Below, one piece after another: positions 25,723 to 34,264 of a DNA stretch of 64,000 nucleotides. Below the pieces are notes generated by a model that saw only the letters and a list, made by a program, of their open reading frames with translations, was not told the DNA's origin and did no database searches. This DNA is from Psychrobacter sp. UBA3483 (lineage in GTDB: Bacteria > Pseudomonadota > Gammaproteobacteria > Pseudomonadales > Moraxellaceae): the NCBI RefSeq assembly GCF_002377905.1, contig NZ_DFQS01000044.1, positions 62,001 to 126,000 on the forward strand. The letters are read 5' to 3'. How positions within the stretch are numbered: the first letter of the stretch is position 1; each line of letters opens with the position of its first letter. The translations under genes were made by a program, and so were the position numbers.

Positions 25723-28389
25723 TTACTCTTCTACCCACTCGCCATTACGCCAGTACACGCCCCAACGGGTGGCTTTGCCGTTTTTCTCAGAGCCAATATA
25801 CTGCTCTTTTTTCTTCCGTGACCAACGTAGAATGGTTGGATTGCCATCTGGATCCTCATCTGGACCTGCAAACAGATACTGGAATTTATCTTCCATTTTA
25901 TCTTTGATTTCGCGTAACTCAGCCAGCTTTGGTGGACGGGTTTCGCGTACTTTTGGGAATTTAGACGCGGCTAAGAACATCCCAGCCGCCCCTTCACGCA
26001 AGATAAAGTAATCATCATGTTTGGTCGATTTTAGCTCCGGCAGATGGATAGGCTCCATACGCGGCGGTGCCGCTTCACCAGTTTTAAGCACTTTACGCGT
26101 GTTATCACATTTCTGACAAGCAAAGTATGGCCCAAAACGTCCGGTTTTTAGTTCCATCTGTCCATCGCATTTATCACAGTCGATGGTTGGCGCATCTGAA
26201 CCCGGTACTTCAAACTTACCTTCTTCTAGGATATAGCCGTCGCAATCAGGATTATTACCACAGATGTGCAGCTTTAGACCACCATCGACGATATAGCCAT
26301 TCATCGCCGTTCCGCATTTCGGACAGCGTTTTTTCTCCATCAAATCTTTAACTTCGGCTGCTTCATCATCGCTGTCGCCATCATCAAGATTGGCAAACGC
26401 TTCGACTGGCATCAAGTTCTTGGTACCTTTGCAGCGCTCTTTTGGCGGTAAATTATAGCCAGTACAGCCTAAGAATACACCCGTTGAGCCGGTACGTAGT
26501 TGCATCGGACGATCGCAAATATCGCAATGGACGTCTGGCACATCGGTTGGATCATTCGGACGCATACCATCTTTTTCTTTGGCACGATCTAGAGTCTTTT
26601 TAAAGTCGCCATAAAAGTTATCGAGGACATCTTTCCAGTCGGTATCGCCTTCAGCAACATGGTCAAGCTTGTCTTCTAGCGCAGCGGTAAAGGTATAATC
26701 CATCAAATCTGGGAAACTGGCGGTCAATCTATCGGTGACAATATCGCCCATTTTTTCAGCAAATAAACGTTTGTTTTCAAGCTTCACGTAACCGCGATCT
26801 TGAATGGTTGAGATGATAGACGCATAAGTCGAAGGTCGACCGATGCCTTTTTTCTCAAGCTCTTTGACAAGGCTTGCCTCTGTGTAACGCGGTGGCGGCT
26901 TGGTAAAGTGTTGACTCGGATCGAGCTTATCGAGCGTTAACTTATCACCTTGTTTGACATCAGGTAATAAAGTATCGTCAGTCTTCGCTGGTGGCATGAC
27001 TTTAGTAAAGCCATCAAACACTAGGGTGCGACCGCGTGCTTTTAGCTCGACATCGCCGGCAGCGACAAATAGATTCACGGATAAGTATTTCGCAGGCGTC
27101 ATCTGACAAGCGACAAACTGACGCCAAATCAGCTCATATAGACGAATGGCATCACGCTCAACGCCTTTTAACTGCGTCGATTTCATATTGACGTTAGACG
27201 GACGAATCGCCTCATGCGCCTCTTGTGCGCCTTGCTTATTGCCATAGAAGTTTGGCTTTTCTGGCACGTATTTGTTGCCATAACTGTCCTCGATATAGCC
27301 ACGTACGGCGGCTAATGCATCACCAGACAAGAAAGTCGAATCGGTACGCATATAAGTAATATGACCAGCTTCGTATAAACGCTGCGCCAAAATCATGGTT
27401 TTCTTAACTGAAAAGCCCAAGCGCGTACTGGCAGCTTGCTGCAATGTCGAGGTGATAAACGGCGCACTCGGACGCGACTGCGTTGGCTTCTCTTCGCGCT
27501 CTTTCACGATAAAGTCGTTTGAATTAAGAACTTCTAGGACTTTATCGGTCTGCTCTTTATTAACAAGCTTTAGCGTTTTGCCGCCTTGCTTGGTTGCCTC
27601 TAGACGAATCGCAATGTGCTCAGCGTCTGCCGCTTTCTTGACTTTACTATCAGCAACGTGAGTATCAGCGTGAATCTGCCAATACTCTTCTGGGATAAAG
27701 GCGCGAATCTCATGTTCACGCTCGACGACCAAACGCATGGCGACCGACTGCACGCGACCAGCTGACAGACCGCGAGCGACTTTTTGCCAAAGTAGCGGCG
27801 ATACCATAAAACCAACGACGCGGTCTAAAAAGCGCCGCGCTTGCTGCGCATTAACGCGGTCGATATCGAGCTTTGAGGGCTGTTTAAAGGCATTTTGAAT
27901 AGCGGATTTGGTAATCTCATTAAAGACCACGCGCTCATATTTACTGTCTGCGCCGCCGATGACTTCTTTGAGATGCCAAGCAATCGCTTCCCCTTCTCTA
28001 TCCATATCCGTTGCTAGATAGATTTTGTCAGCGTCTTTGGCGAGGGCTTTTAGCTCTTTGATAACCTTAGTCTTATTAGGCAATACCTCATAGACAGCCG
28101 CCCAGTCATGTTCTGGGTCGACGCCCATGCGCCGTACTAATGCCTGCTGGGTTTTTTCTTCTTTGCTTAGGCTGTCATCTTTTTTACTCGCGGCTGGCTT
28201 CTTCGCGCTTTTGCTCGCGCCCACTGGCAAATCACGGACATGACCGATACTTGAGCGGACGATAAAGTCGTCGCCTAAGTATTTATTAATGGTTTTTGCC
28301 TTGGCGGGTGATTCTACAATCACCAAAGACTTGCCTTTGGGTTGGTCTTTTGCCGTGGCTGGGCTTTTTTTGGTTGCGGTTTTTGCCAT
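25723..28389 (-). CDS. topA: DNA topoisomerase I (type IA)
   Basis: Relaxes negatively supercoiled DNA through a 5'-phosphotyrosine intermediate. The 888 residues run: a Lys/Ala-rich N-terminal tail; the Toprim domain with KSLVIVESPAKAKTINKYLG and ATDMDREGEAIAWHL; the active-site Tyr in ITYMRTDST; and three C-terminal Cys4 zinc ribbons (CDICDRPM...C...C, CPKCGTAM...C...C, CDKCDGQM...CQKC). These are followed by a further C-terminal basic region. The start is uncertain between ATG 28389 (MAKTATKK) and 28404; neither has a clear ribosome binding site. It is monocistronic and shares a bidirectional terminator with sodC. Confidence 0.97.
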   Translation of the reverse strand: MAKTATKKSPATAKDQPKGKSLVIVESPAKAKTINKYLGDDFIVRSSIGHVRDLPVGASKSAKKPAASKKDDSLSKEEKTQQALVRRMGVDPEHDWAAVYEVLPNKTKVIKELKALAKDADKIYLATDMDREGEAIAWHLKEVIGGADSKYERVVFNEITKSAIQNAFKQPSKLDIDRVNAQQARRFLDRVVGFMVSPLLWQKVARGLSAGRVQSVAMRLVVEREHEIRAFIPEEYWQIHADTHVADSKVKKAADAEHIAIRLEATKQGGKTLKLVNKEQTDKVLEVLNSNDFIVKEREEKPTQSRPSAPFITSTLQQAASTRLGFSVKKTMILAQRLYEAGHITYMRTDSTFLSGDALAAVRGYIEDSYGNKYVPEKPNFYGNKQGAQEAHEAIRPSNVNMKSTQLKGVERDAIRLYELIWRQFVACQMTPAKYLSVNLFVAAGDVELKARGRTLVFDGFTKVMPPAKTDDTLLPDVKQGDKLTLDKLDPSQHFTKPPPRYTEASLVKELEKKGIGRPSTYASIISTIQDRGYVKLENKRLFAEKMGDIVTDRLTASFPDLMDYTFTAALEDKLDHVAEGDTDWKDVLDNFYGDFKKTLDRAKEKDGMRPNDPTDVPDVHCDICDRPMQLRTGSTGVFLGCTGYNLPPKERCKGTKNLMPVEAFANLDDGDSDDEAAEVKDLMEKKRCPKCGTAMNGYIVDGGLKLHICGNNPDCDGYILEEGKFEVPGSDAPTIDCDKCDGQMELKTGRFGPYFACQKCDNTRKVLKTGEAAPPRMEPIHLPELKSTKHDDYFILREGAAGMFLAASKFPKVRETRPPKLAELREIKDKMEDKFQYLFAGPDEDPDGNPTILRWSRKKKEQYIGSEKNGKATRWGVYWRNGEWVEE

Positions 28390-28670
28390 AAGTGACGACA
28401 CCATAATAAGTAAATTAAAATAAGGATAAACTCGGCAGCTGGCAATTTATAATAGTTAGTTATAATGGCTCAGCGAATTATTGTAGTAATGGCGGCCGAT
28501 AAAAACGGTTATAAAACAAACAATAACCATAACGCATAGATACAGTTATAAAGACGTTACACTGCAAAGCGTTAAGCTGTCAACTTAAAATGACTGAGAG
28601 TTTGCCAAAAGGACTTGCATATTGCCTCTTTATGGAGACGAAAAAATTTTTTACTAGCACCGTGCGTTTT

Positions 28671-29228
28671 TTATGCCGACTTTTGCATCTGTAATGCCCA
28701 TTTCTCAAGGTTCTCTTTCATGATTAATAAGTCGCTTTCAATCGTTTGCTGCTGATAAGCAGGATTGGTCGCCGGACGCACATAAGCAATATCTTCCCAA
28801 TAAATAACAATGCTATTCGACTTCACCAATAATGCTTTCACAAATGGCTCGATGCTGGCTGGCAGCGCTAAAGGTTCTTTATCCAAGCTAAAATTGGCTT
28901 GTACGGGTAAGCTTTTATTGTCGCTGCTATTGTTATCACTACTGCTGGCGTTACTTGCCGGACGCCATTGTCCATCTAGCACCTGATAGCGAGTTAATGG
29001 CAGCTTGACATTATCGAGCACCAAACCATATTGCCCAATCATGCCGCGACCATACTCATTGTCACGGCCTTTTACCCAATCAGGGCAAGTAACTAACTTG
29101 GGATTGAGCTGCAAACGGCGCGCCGTCATACGCAGCTTATCCAAACGCTGGTCGATACCGCTAGGTTTAAGCGCCATCATACTCCCTAATACAAATAGTA
29201 CAATGGCGATCGCAATCCACATTCCCAT
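28671..29228 (-). CDS. Single-pass membrane protein (unknown)
   Basis: A 185-residue protein with an N-terminal transmembrane helix (MWIAIAIVLFVLGSMMAL, residues ~3-20). A conserved-looking soluble part follows: RLDKLRMTARRLQLNPKLVTCPDWVKGRDNEYGRGMIGQYGLVLDNVKLPLTRYQVLDGQW. A Ser/Asn-rich linker and a second region, NSIVIYWEDIAYVRP, complete it. I recognise the layout as a conserved Moraxellaceae hypothetical but no named domain. The ATG at 29228 has AAGGTC about 9 nt upstream. Function unknown. Confidence 0.7.
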   Translation of the reverse strand: MGMWIAIAIVLFVLGSMMALKPSGIDQRLDKLRMTARRLQLNPKLVTCPDWVKGRDNEYGRGMIGQYGLVLDNVKLPLTRYQVLDGQWRPASNASSSDNNSSDNKSLPVQANFSLDKEPLALPASIEPFVKALLVKSNSIVIYWEDIAYVRPATNPAYQQQTIESDLLIMKENLEKWALQMQKSA

Positions 29229-29568
29229 AACAGTCTGACCTTTTAACAAAATTAATGGTGTGCTAGTGATTAAAACGGGCTGAATAATCTATCAGCGTGG
29301 CTCTTTATATAACAGCTTAAATATAAACGGCGACTATCTAGTCGCTTATAATGAGCGTAAACCTTTAAAAAACAAACGCTCGTAAATACTATCTTCTATA
29401 AAGGGCTAGCTGCTAGGCACACCTGATATTTACCAACGCCTTGCTATTTATAGTGGCATATCAAATACTTAGTACATAAAACCACTGATCCGATAACAAG
29501 ATGCAAAAAGTTGGTCGCCTAAAAAGGTGCTATGATAAACCATAATTTTAAACGCGCGCAGGTTTATT
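29229..29568. other. Divergent spacer before the DUF2799-type gene
   Basis: A 340-nt AT-rich gap between divergent genes. It should hold two promoters, which I cannot place precisely. No terminator, repeat copy or open frame of interest was seen. Confidence 0.35.
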
Positions 29569-30108
29569 ATGAATTATCTTATTAAACAAAACTCATCGAT
29601 TGCTGCATCAGTAAGTAAAGGTGTCGGCAAACTTATAGGTAAATCTGGGCTGACCATCTCGCTAGTAGGCGTAGCTTTACTGACTTTATCGGGCTGCGCG
29701 ACCACCCAAAGTCTGACGCCTGAACAATGCCAAAATAGTAACTGGCAAGAAGTCGGCTATGTCGATGGACTTCACGGGCGCTCGGGTGCTTACTTTGGCA
29801 ATTATACCAATCAATGTGCAAGTGTCGTTGGCGCAACGCCAAACCGCATATTGTGGGAGCAAGGTCGTCAGCAAGGACTAAAAAACTACTGTACCGAACT
29901 CAATGCCTATAAACTTGGCCGCGAAGGTTATGACTGGCAGCCTGTTTGTCCGCTCGAAGGCATCGAAAAGCTTGAGGAAGCCTACGCACAAGGACGCTAC
30001 TATTATATACGTCAGCGCGACCTTGACTATCTGCGCTCACCGTATCCATTCGGTTATGGACCTGGACGCTTTGGCTACGGTTATCGCCCGTTTGGTTATG
30101 GTTGGTAA
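29569..30108 (+). CDS. DUF2799-type lipoprotein
   Basis: A 179-residue lipoprotein: after an unusually long N-terminal region (~28 residues) a hydrophobic helix ends in the lipobox LTLSGC (Cys ~43). The body contains SLTPEQCQNSNWQEVGYVDGLHGR, WEQGRQQGLKNYCTELNAYKLGREG and EEAYAQGRYYYIRQRDLDYL, with conserved Cys spacing as in DUF2799 proteins. It ends with a Gly/Tyr/Phe-rich tail (repeats of the type FGYGPGRFGYGYRPFGYGW). Outer-membrane lipoprotein location is likely; function is not known for the family. Confidence 0.82.
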   Translation: MNYLIKQNSSIAASVSKGVGKLIGKSGLTISLVGVALLTLSGCATTQSLTPEQCQNSNWQEVGYVDGLHGRSGAYFGNYTNQCASVVGATPNRILWEQGRQQGLKNYCTELNAYKLGREGYDWQPVCPLEGIEKLEEAYAQGRYYYIRQRDLDYLRSPYPFGYGPGRFGYGYRPFGYGW

Positions 30109-30128
30109 TTACTATGATTAATGGTCGC

Positions 30129-30268
30129 TATACAGTCAAAACATCCTGAAAACGCGACGGTATTGCTGATATCAATTTTTTGTAGCCTCTGTCTGCGTAG
30201 GCACAGCAAACAAGAAAAATTGATATCAGCAGTGCGTGATGTATCGATATTACTTTTCACTCACTATA
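30129..30268. repeat. MITE-like repeat, copy 2
   Basis: A 140-nt element starting TATACAGTCAAAA and ending TTTTCACTCACTATA. It contains a perfect 16-bp stem, GCTGATATCAATTTTT (30165-30180) and its complement at 30215-30230, with a loop carrying GTAGCCTCTGTCTGCGTAGG. It shares its core with copy 1 (10764-10910, inverted) and its outer ends with the short copy at 51943-51993. It is non-coding. Confidence 0.75.
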
Positions 30269-30313
30269 TGACCCACCGAATGCCATACAATCTACTAAAT
30301 TGAAGGGTTGCTA

Positions 30314-30348
30314 AAAAAAGATAACCTCGCAAGGTTGCCCAAGCGAGG
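30314..30348 (-). terminator. exbD terminator
   Basis: On the minus strand CCTCGC, a 12-nt loop and GCGAGG are followed by TTATCTTTTTTT. It lies about 145 nt downstream of the exbD stop, at the end of the tonB-exbB-exbD run. Confidence 0.7.
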
Positions 30349-30493
30349 CGGGAGAGAAAGTTTATTATTTTAATTATTCTTGTTATTGTCGTGGTTATTT
30401 TCTTGTTGTTAAGCTTACTTATTTACCTTGCTAGCTTATTGTTTTAAAAACTATTTTTACTGCTCATCTACTTATTAATCAGTCGTTTAAACT

Positions 30494-30895
30494 TTATTCG
30501 TTAACAAAAGCCACCTTCGTTAATCCTGCTTGACTGGCTGCCGCCAACACTTGCGCCACGGTATCATACCTACTTTCTTTATCGGCACGCAGCTGGATAG
30601 AAGGATCCTTGCCATTCGCCGACTGTTCTTGCAGACGCACTTCTAATGCTTCTATACTGATAGGCTTGTCATCCCAAAACAAACCTGCATCTTTATCGAT
30701 GCTAATTTGAATCGCCTCGGGCGGTGTTTCATTGACCTCGGCACTGGTTTTCGGTAAATCCAATGGCACCGTTGGATTCAGTACGGTCGCTGTCAATAAA
30801 AAGATAATCATCAATACCAGCATGATATCGATAAGCGGAATAAGATTCATCTCATTCATGCTTTGACTGTCATCGTCACCCAATTGAAATGCCAT
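30494..30895 (-). CDS. exbD: Biopolymer transport protein ExbD
   Basis: Part of the inner-membrane TonB-ExbB-ExbD motor that transmits proton-motive force to outer-membrane receptors. The 133 residues have a short cytoplasmic N-terminus (AFQLGDDDSQSMNEMNLIPLIDIM), one transmembrane helix with the essential Asp (LIDIMLVLMIIFLLTA, Asp ~24) and a periplasmic domain. The ATG at 30895 was chosen; a TTG at 30907 is upstream. It is the last gene of tonB-exbB-exbD, 75 nt after exbB. Fur control is inferred from the site upstream of tonB. Confidence 0.93.
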   Translation of the reverse strand: MAFQLGDDDSQSMNEMNLIPLIDIMLVLMIIFLLTATVLNPTVPLDLPKTSAEVNETPPEAIQISIDKDAGLFWDDKPISIEALEVRLQEQSANGKDPSIQLRADKESRYDTVAQVLAAASQAGLTKVAFVNE

Positions 30896-30970
30896 AATTG
30901 TTCTCAATACCGTTAATTGTCGTCTTTGCTGCTCGTGCTTTTTTGGCTTATTATCTCTACTGAACCATCA

Positions 30971-31663
30971 CTACAACTGCGATGGTGCGGATTTATGATA
31001 ATGCTCAGCTTGTTTATCTGCATTTGACTGCTTCGTTAACTGCGTTACTTGATTAGTAGTATCACGTTGGACTGCTGGCTTTTGAATTGGCGCTTGTTGC
31101 ACTGCAGCAAGCTCGCTAGATTGTGCCAATAAATCATGCGCTCTATCATTGGCGTGATACATGACGCGGCGATTGATACGTATCGCAAGGTTATAAAACA
31201 CCACCGCCGGAATCGCAACAGCAATCCCTAAACCAGTCATAATAAGAGCCTCACCGACAGGTCCTGCGACTTGTCCTAATCCTGCCTGACCACTGACACC
31301 GATATTATGCAGCGCATGGAAAATACCCCACACCGTGCCAAACAGACCGATAAACGGCGCGATTGCTGCTGTCGTACCAAGTATCGGCAAACCGCGCTCA
31401 CTGGCAAAACGATAGCGACCGATATGCTTGAGTAACGTCTGCTCAATCACCAAACGCCGAGACGCGGCATCGCTTTCAACCAAATTGTCCTGCTTACTAT
31501 GAATCTGCGCACTCAAGTCATCGGCGACGCTAGCTGCCAGTTTGCGACTTTGCAATATGCGAATGATACCCGTCACCCAAGAGGCAATAGATAAAATAAG
31601 AAGCAAAAAGAATAAGGTTCTGGTCACCATATCGCTATATTGCCAGTAGGTTGTAAAGTCCAT
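30971..31663 (-). CDS. exbB: Biopolymer transport protein ExbB (MotA/TolQ/ExbB family)
   Basis: The pentameric proton-channel partner of ExbD. The 230 residues show a first transmembrane helix (TLFFLLLILSIASWVTGII, ~16-34) and a cytoplasmic loop. The conserved stretch ERGLPILGTTAAIAPFIGLFGTVWGIFHAL and the segment VGEALIMTGLGIAVAIPAVVFYNLAIR form helices 2-3. The C-terminal ~50 residues are Gln/Lys-rich and extra. AAGGAGTCTGAT before the ATG is a strong ribosome binding site. It is the middle gene of the TonB operon. Confidence 0.94.
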   Translation of the reverse strand: MDFTTYWQYSDMVTRTLFFLLLILSIASWVTGIIRILQSRKLAASVADDLSAQIHSKQDNLVESDAASRRLVIEQTLLKHIGRYRFASERGLPILGTTAAIAPFIGLFGTVWGIFHALHNIGVSGQAGLGQVAGPVGEALIMTGLGIAVAIPAVVFYNLAIRINRRVMYHANDRAHDLLAQSSELAAVQQAPIQKPAVQRDTTNQVTQLTKQSNADKQAEHYHKSAPSQL

Positions 31664-31844
31664 ATCAGACTCCTTAATGTGGGATGTCGTTACTTGTCAT
31701 TTTATGATTGTTAGCAGTACGAGTTTTGATAACTATTTTCGTACATCGTTGCTATATTTCGCTGTGTTTCACTATATTTTGTATGTGTCGGTTGTTTTAT
31801 ATCTGCTTGTATAAATGCGCTTTTCTACACCCAGTCTTTTATAT

Positions 31845-32756
31845 TTAAGGAACCGCATAGGCAATTGGCAGGGTGACATTGCCGACCACTGGCGCGCCGT
31901 TTTTGGTAAAGGGTTTGAATTTACCTGAACGCACTTGGCGCTGTGCTTCTTTATCTAACAGCGGATTTCCTGACGATTGGGCCACACGTATGCTATCGAT
32001 ACCGCCTTGTTTATTGACTCTTAATACCAACACCACGTTGAGCGTATCTCCCGAACGGGCGCGGCGAGCGGCGCGGTCAGGAAAGCTAAAGTTTGGCGCC
32101 GATGCCCAGTTCGCAGCACTGGCGGTAAAGTTGACAGGCTCATTACTTGCCGCAGCCGCAGCTTTGGCTGCAGCCTCTGCTTTTGCTCGAGCAGCGGCTT
32201 CCGCTTCTCTTTCAGCCTTTGCCTGCGCTTCTTGCAGCGCTTTTGCTTGCGCTTGTCTTTCCGCTTGTTGCGCTGTCTTTTCTGCCTGCGCAGCTATTAT
32301 ACGGCGCTGTTCGTCAGCGACTGACTTATCAATAACTGGTGGCTTGTCTTCTATTTTTTTCTTTACAGGTGGTTCTTTTATAGGCGGCGTCTGTACAGGT
32401 TTTTCTTTCTGAACGATTGGTTCTTCTTCTCTTACCACTGGATCTACTGGCGTAACCGCTTTCATTTTTTGTTGCGTTTTTGGTTCAGGCTTGGGTTCGG
32501 GTTTAGACGTTGGTATAGATTCAGCTTTACTTTGCGGCACTTCCTCTACCTCAGTAACCACGTTTTCGATGGGTTGAGTAGGTAATGTGACCATTTGGAT
32601 TTCAAGCGGCGGCGTCTCTTTAATGGGCTCATCTTTAAGCGTAGGCGCTTTGATGATCACCAAAGCGATTGCGGTAAGCAGGTGTAGCCCGACCACTAAA
32701 ATAATAGCGATAAGTATCAATCTAAGTGGTGGCGCCTCTAAATCCGTTGAACTCAT
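31845..32756 (-). CDS. tonB: TonB energy-transducing protein
   Basis: Couples the ExbB/ExbD motor to outer-membrane TonB-dependent receptors. The 303 residues have an N-terminal membrane anchor (LRLILIAIILVVGLHLLTAIALVII, ~11-35). A Pro/Glu/Lys-rich periplasm-spanning region (KPEPKPEPKTQ, KEKPVQTPPIKEPPVKKK) and an Ala/Glu/Lys coiled segment (~155-205) follow. The C-terminal TonB domain has DSIRVAQSSGNPLLDKEAQRQVRSGKF and ends in VTLPIAYAVP. It is first in the operon with exbB and exbD. A Fur-box-like site lies 50 nt upstream (32806-32820). Confidence 0.94.
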   Translation of the reverse strand: MSSTDLEAPPLRLILIAIILVVGLHLLTAIALVIIKAPTLKDEPIKETPPLEIQMVTLPTQPIENVVTEVEEVPQSKAESIPTSKPEPKPEPKTQQKMKAVTPVDPVVREEEPIVQKEKPVQTPPIKEPPVKKKIEDKPPVIDKSVADEQRRIIAAQAEKTAQQAERQAQAKALQEAQAKAEREAEAAARAKAEAAAKAAAAASNEPVNFTASAANWASAPNFSFPDRAARRARSGDTLNVVLVLRVNKQGGIDSIRVAQSSGNPLLDKEAQRQVRSGKFKPFTKNGAPVVGNVTLPIAYAVP

Positions 32757-32805
32757 AACACCCTAACATTTAACCGTTATAGAATAGCGTAGATAATAAT
32801 GCAAA

Positions 32806-32820
32806 CGATAACTATTATCA
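32806..32820. promoter_or_regulatory. Fur-box-like site upstream of tonB
   Basis: CGATAACTATTATCA matches the 7-1-7 Fur consensus TGATAATnATTATCA at 12 of 14 defined positions. It sits 50 nt upstream of the tonB start, where a Fur repressor would block transcription. Confidence 0.65.
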
Positions 32821-32946
32821 ATAGTAAATTATTAATCTCTCCATTTTTTTACTGCCTATCTTAAGCAAAGTTCTTGAGCAAAGTTGTTTAAAACTAAAAA
32901 TTTAATGAATGAAAAGTCAGTTAATAAAAACCATTATCGTTAATAT

Positions 32947-32961
32947 TGATAATAAGTCTCA
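32947..32961. promoter_or_regulatory. Fur-box-like site upstream of the siderophore ABC genes
   Basis: TGATAATAAGTCTCA matches TGATAATnATTATCA at 12 of 14 positions, with the left half perfect. It lies about 150 nt upstream of the binding-protein gene at 33113. An adjacent ATTATC at about 32932 could extend it into a hexamer array. Confidence 0.5.
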
Positions 32962-33112
32962 ATTACTTTATTATGGCAGTTGTTTTTATAGTAAAAATAG
33001 CAAATGATCGTAAAACTTTAATTATAAAGCCGCTATTTTTTATCATTATTCTGCTGTTTTTTTAGCATTCTTATAACAATACCAACCAAACCTTTGATAT
33101 ACCGAGTTATTT

Positions 33113-34168
33113 ATGACTACTACTTTATGTTCTAATCGTACCGCAAGCCCCCTTGTTAAACGTCCATTATTGACCGCCATGATGACCGCGTTCATTGCTA
33201 GTGTTGGCTTAGCAGGTTGTAGTTCGCCTGATTCAAGTGATAATGAGATAACAGAAACCAAAGCTGAAAACCAAACGGCTGATGCGGCCTCGAATGTAGC
33301 TGAAAATGACAACGTTTCTGTTGCGACCATCGCAGTTGATACGGTAAAAGGTAAAGTCGATTTGGCCATGAATCCATCACCATTGGTCGTTTATGATATG
33401 ACCTTGATGCAAGATTTGGCGGCGCTTGACGTAGCGGTTGACGGTATGCCAAGTGGGCTACTTTTAGATAACTTACAGTCAAAAGTACATCCTGATCCTA
33501 AAGAAGTCGGCACGGTATTTGAGCCTGATCTTGAAGCGTTGAACGCCATGCAGCCGCAAGCAATTTTGATCGGCTCACGTATGGCAGAAAAATACAATGA
33601 GCTATCGAGTATCGCACCCACGCTGGATATGAGCATTGATACGGCAAATATTTATGAGTCAAGCAAGCAGCGCTTACACGATTTGGGTGCGTTATTTGGC
33701 AAAAGCGATCAAGCAGTAAAATTGCAAGGCAATATTGACACGCTGATTGACGAGACCAAAGCCTTAACCAAAGAAAATAAAGGCAAAGGCTTGGTGGTCA
33801 TGGTCAATGGCAATAAGCTGTCAGCCTATGGTGATAAGTCGCGTTATGGTTTTATTCACAGCGTATTAGATATTCCAATGGCAGATGATAAAATCACTGA
33901 TGCGCGTCACGGTCAGCCTATCTCATTTGAATACATACAAAAGACCAATCCAGATTGGTTGTTCGTCGTCGATCGTAGCGCTGCAATCGGTGAAGATGGT
34001 GCGGGTGCCAAAGCCGTATTGGACAACCCACTGGTGGCGCAAACCACTGCGTGGGATAAAGCCCAGGTAGTGTATCTAAGCCCAGACTCTTACTTAGCCT
34101 TTGGTGGTTATTATCAGTGGCTACAGGATTTAACGACGATTAAAAACGCCTTTACTAAGGCAAAATAA
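33113..34168 (+). CDS. Siderophore ABC transporter substrate-binding lipoprotein
   Basis: A class III periplasmic binding protein of the CeuE/FatB group, which bind ferric siderophores (often catecholates). The 351 residues have a signal with lipobox VGLAGC (Cys ~36) and an acidic linker. The FatB-like body contains NPSPLVVYDMTLMQDLAALDV, FEPDLEALNAMQPQAILIG, ISFEYIQKTNPDWLFVVDR and AFGGYYQWLQDLTTIKNAF. It is first in a run with two permeases and an ATPase (33113-37412), with a Fur-like site upstream. The exact ligand is not determinable from sequence. Confidence 0.88.
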   Translation: MTTTLCSNRTASPLVKRPLLTAMMTAFIASVGLAGCSSPDSSDNEITETKAENQTADAASNVAENDNVSVATIAVDTVKGKVDLAMNPSPLVVYDMTLMQDLAALDVAVDGMPSGLLLDNLQSKVHPDPKEVGTVFEPDLEALNAMQPQAILIGSRMAEKYNELSSIAPTLDMSIDTANIYESSKQRLHDLGALFGKSDQAVKLQGNIDTLIDETKALTKENKGKGLVVMVNGNKLSAYGDKSRYGFIHSVLDIPMADDKITDARHGQPISFEYIQKTNPDWLFVVDRSAAIGEDGAGAKAVLDNPLVAQTTAWDKAQVVYLSPDSYLAFGGYYQWLQDLTTIKNAFTKAK

Positions 34169-34264
34169 ATTTTGACGCTATACAAGATACAAGTAGCAGC
34201 TGTTGCTTATGACAGTTGCTATCCATAAAAATTTTCACACCCTATTCGTAAGCCAGTAGCCGTT

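Larger units (their letters stand above)
30109..30493. other. Spacer with a MITE-like repeat and the exbD terminator
   Basis: This 385-nt gap holds the MITE-like repeat at 30129-30268 and a hairpin terminator for exbD at 30314-30348. A 60-codon plus-strand frame (30121-30303) lies inside the repeat and is not considered a gene. The rest is AT-rich spacer. Confidence 0.6.
32757..33112. other. Divergent tonB / siderophore-ABC regulatory region
   Basis: This very AT-rich 356-nt gap lies between tonB (minus) and the siderophore-binding lipoprotein gene (plus). It contains two Fur-box-like sites (listed separately), one near each gene, consistent with coordinated iron repression of both transcripts. 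Confidence 0.6.

Noticed and set aside
30121..30303. 60-codon plus-strand frame
   Set aside because: It lies almost wholly inside the MITE-like repeat 30129-30268 and has no ribosome binding site.
31873..32412. 179-codon frame antisense to tonB
   Set aside because: Low-complexity Ala/Ser sequence mirroring the Ala/Glu/Lys-rich part of TonB.
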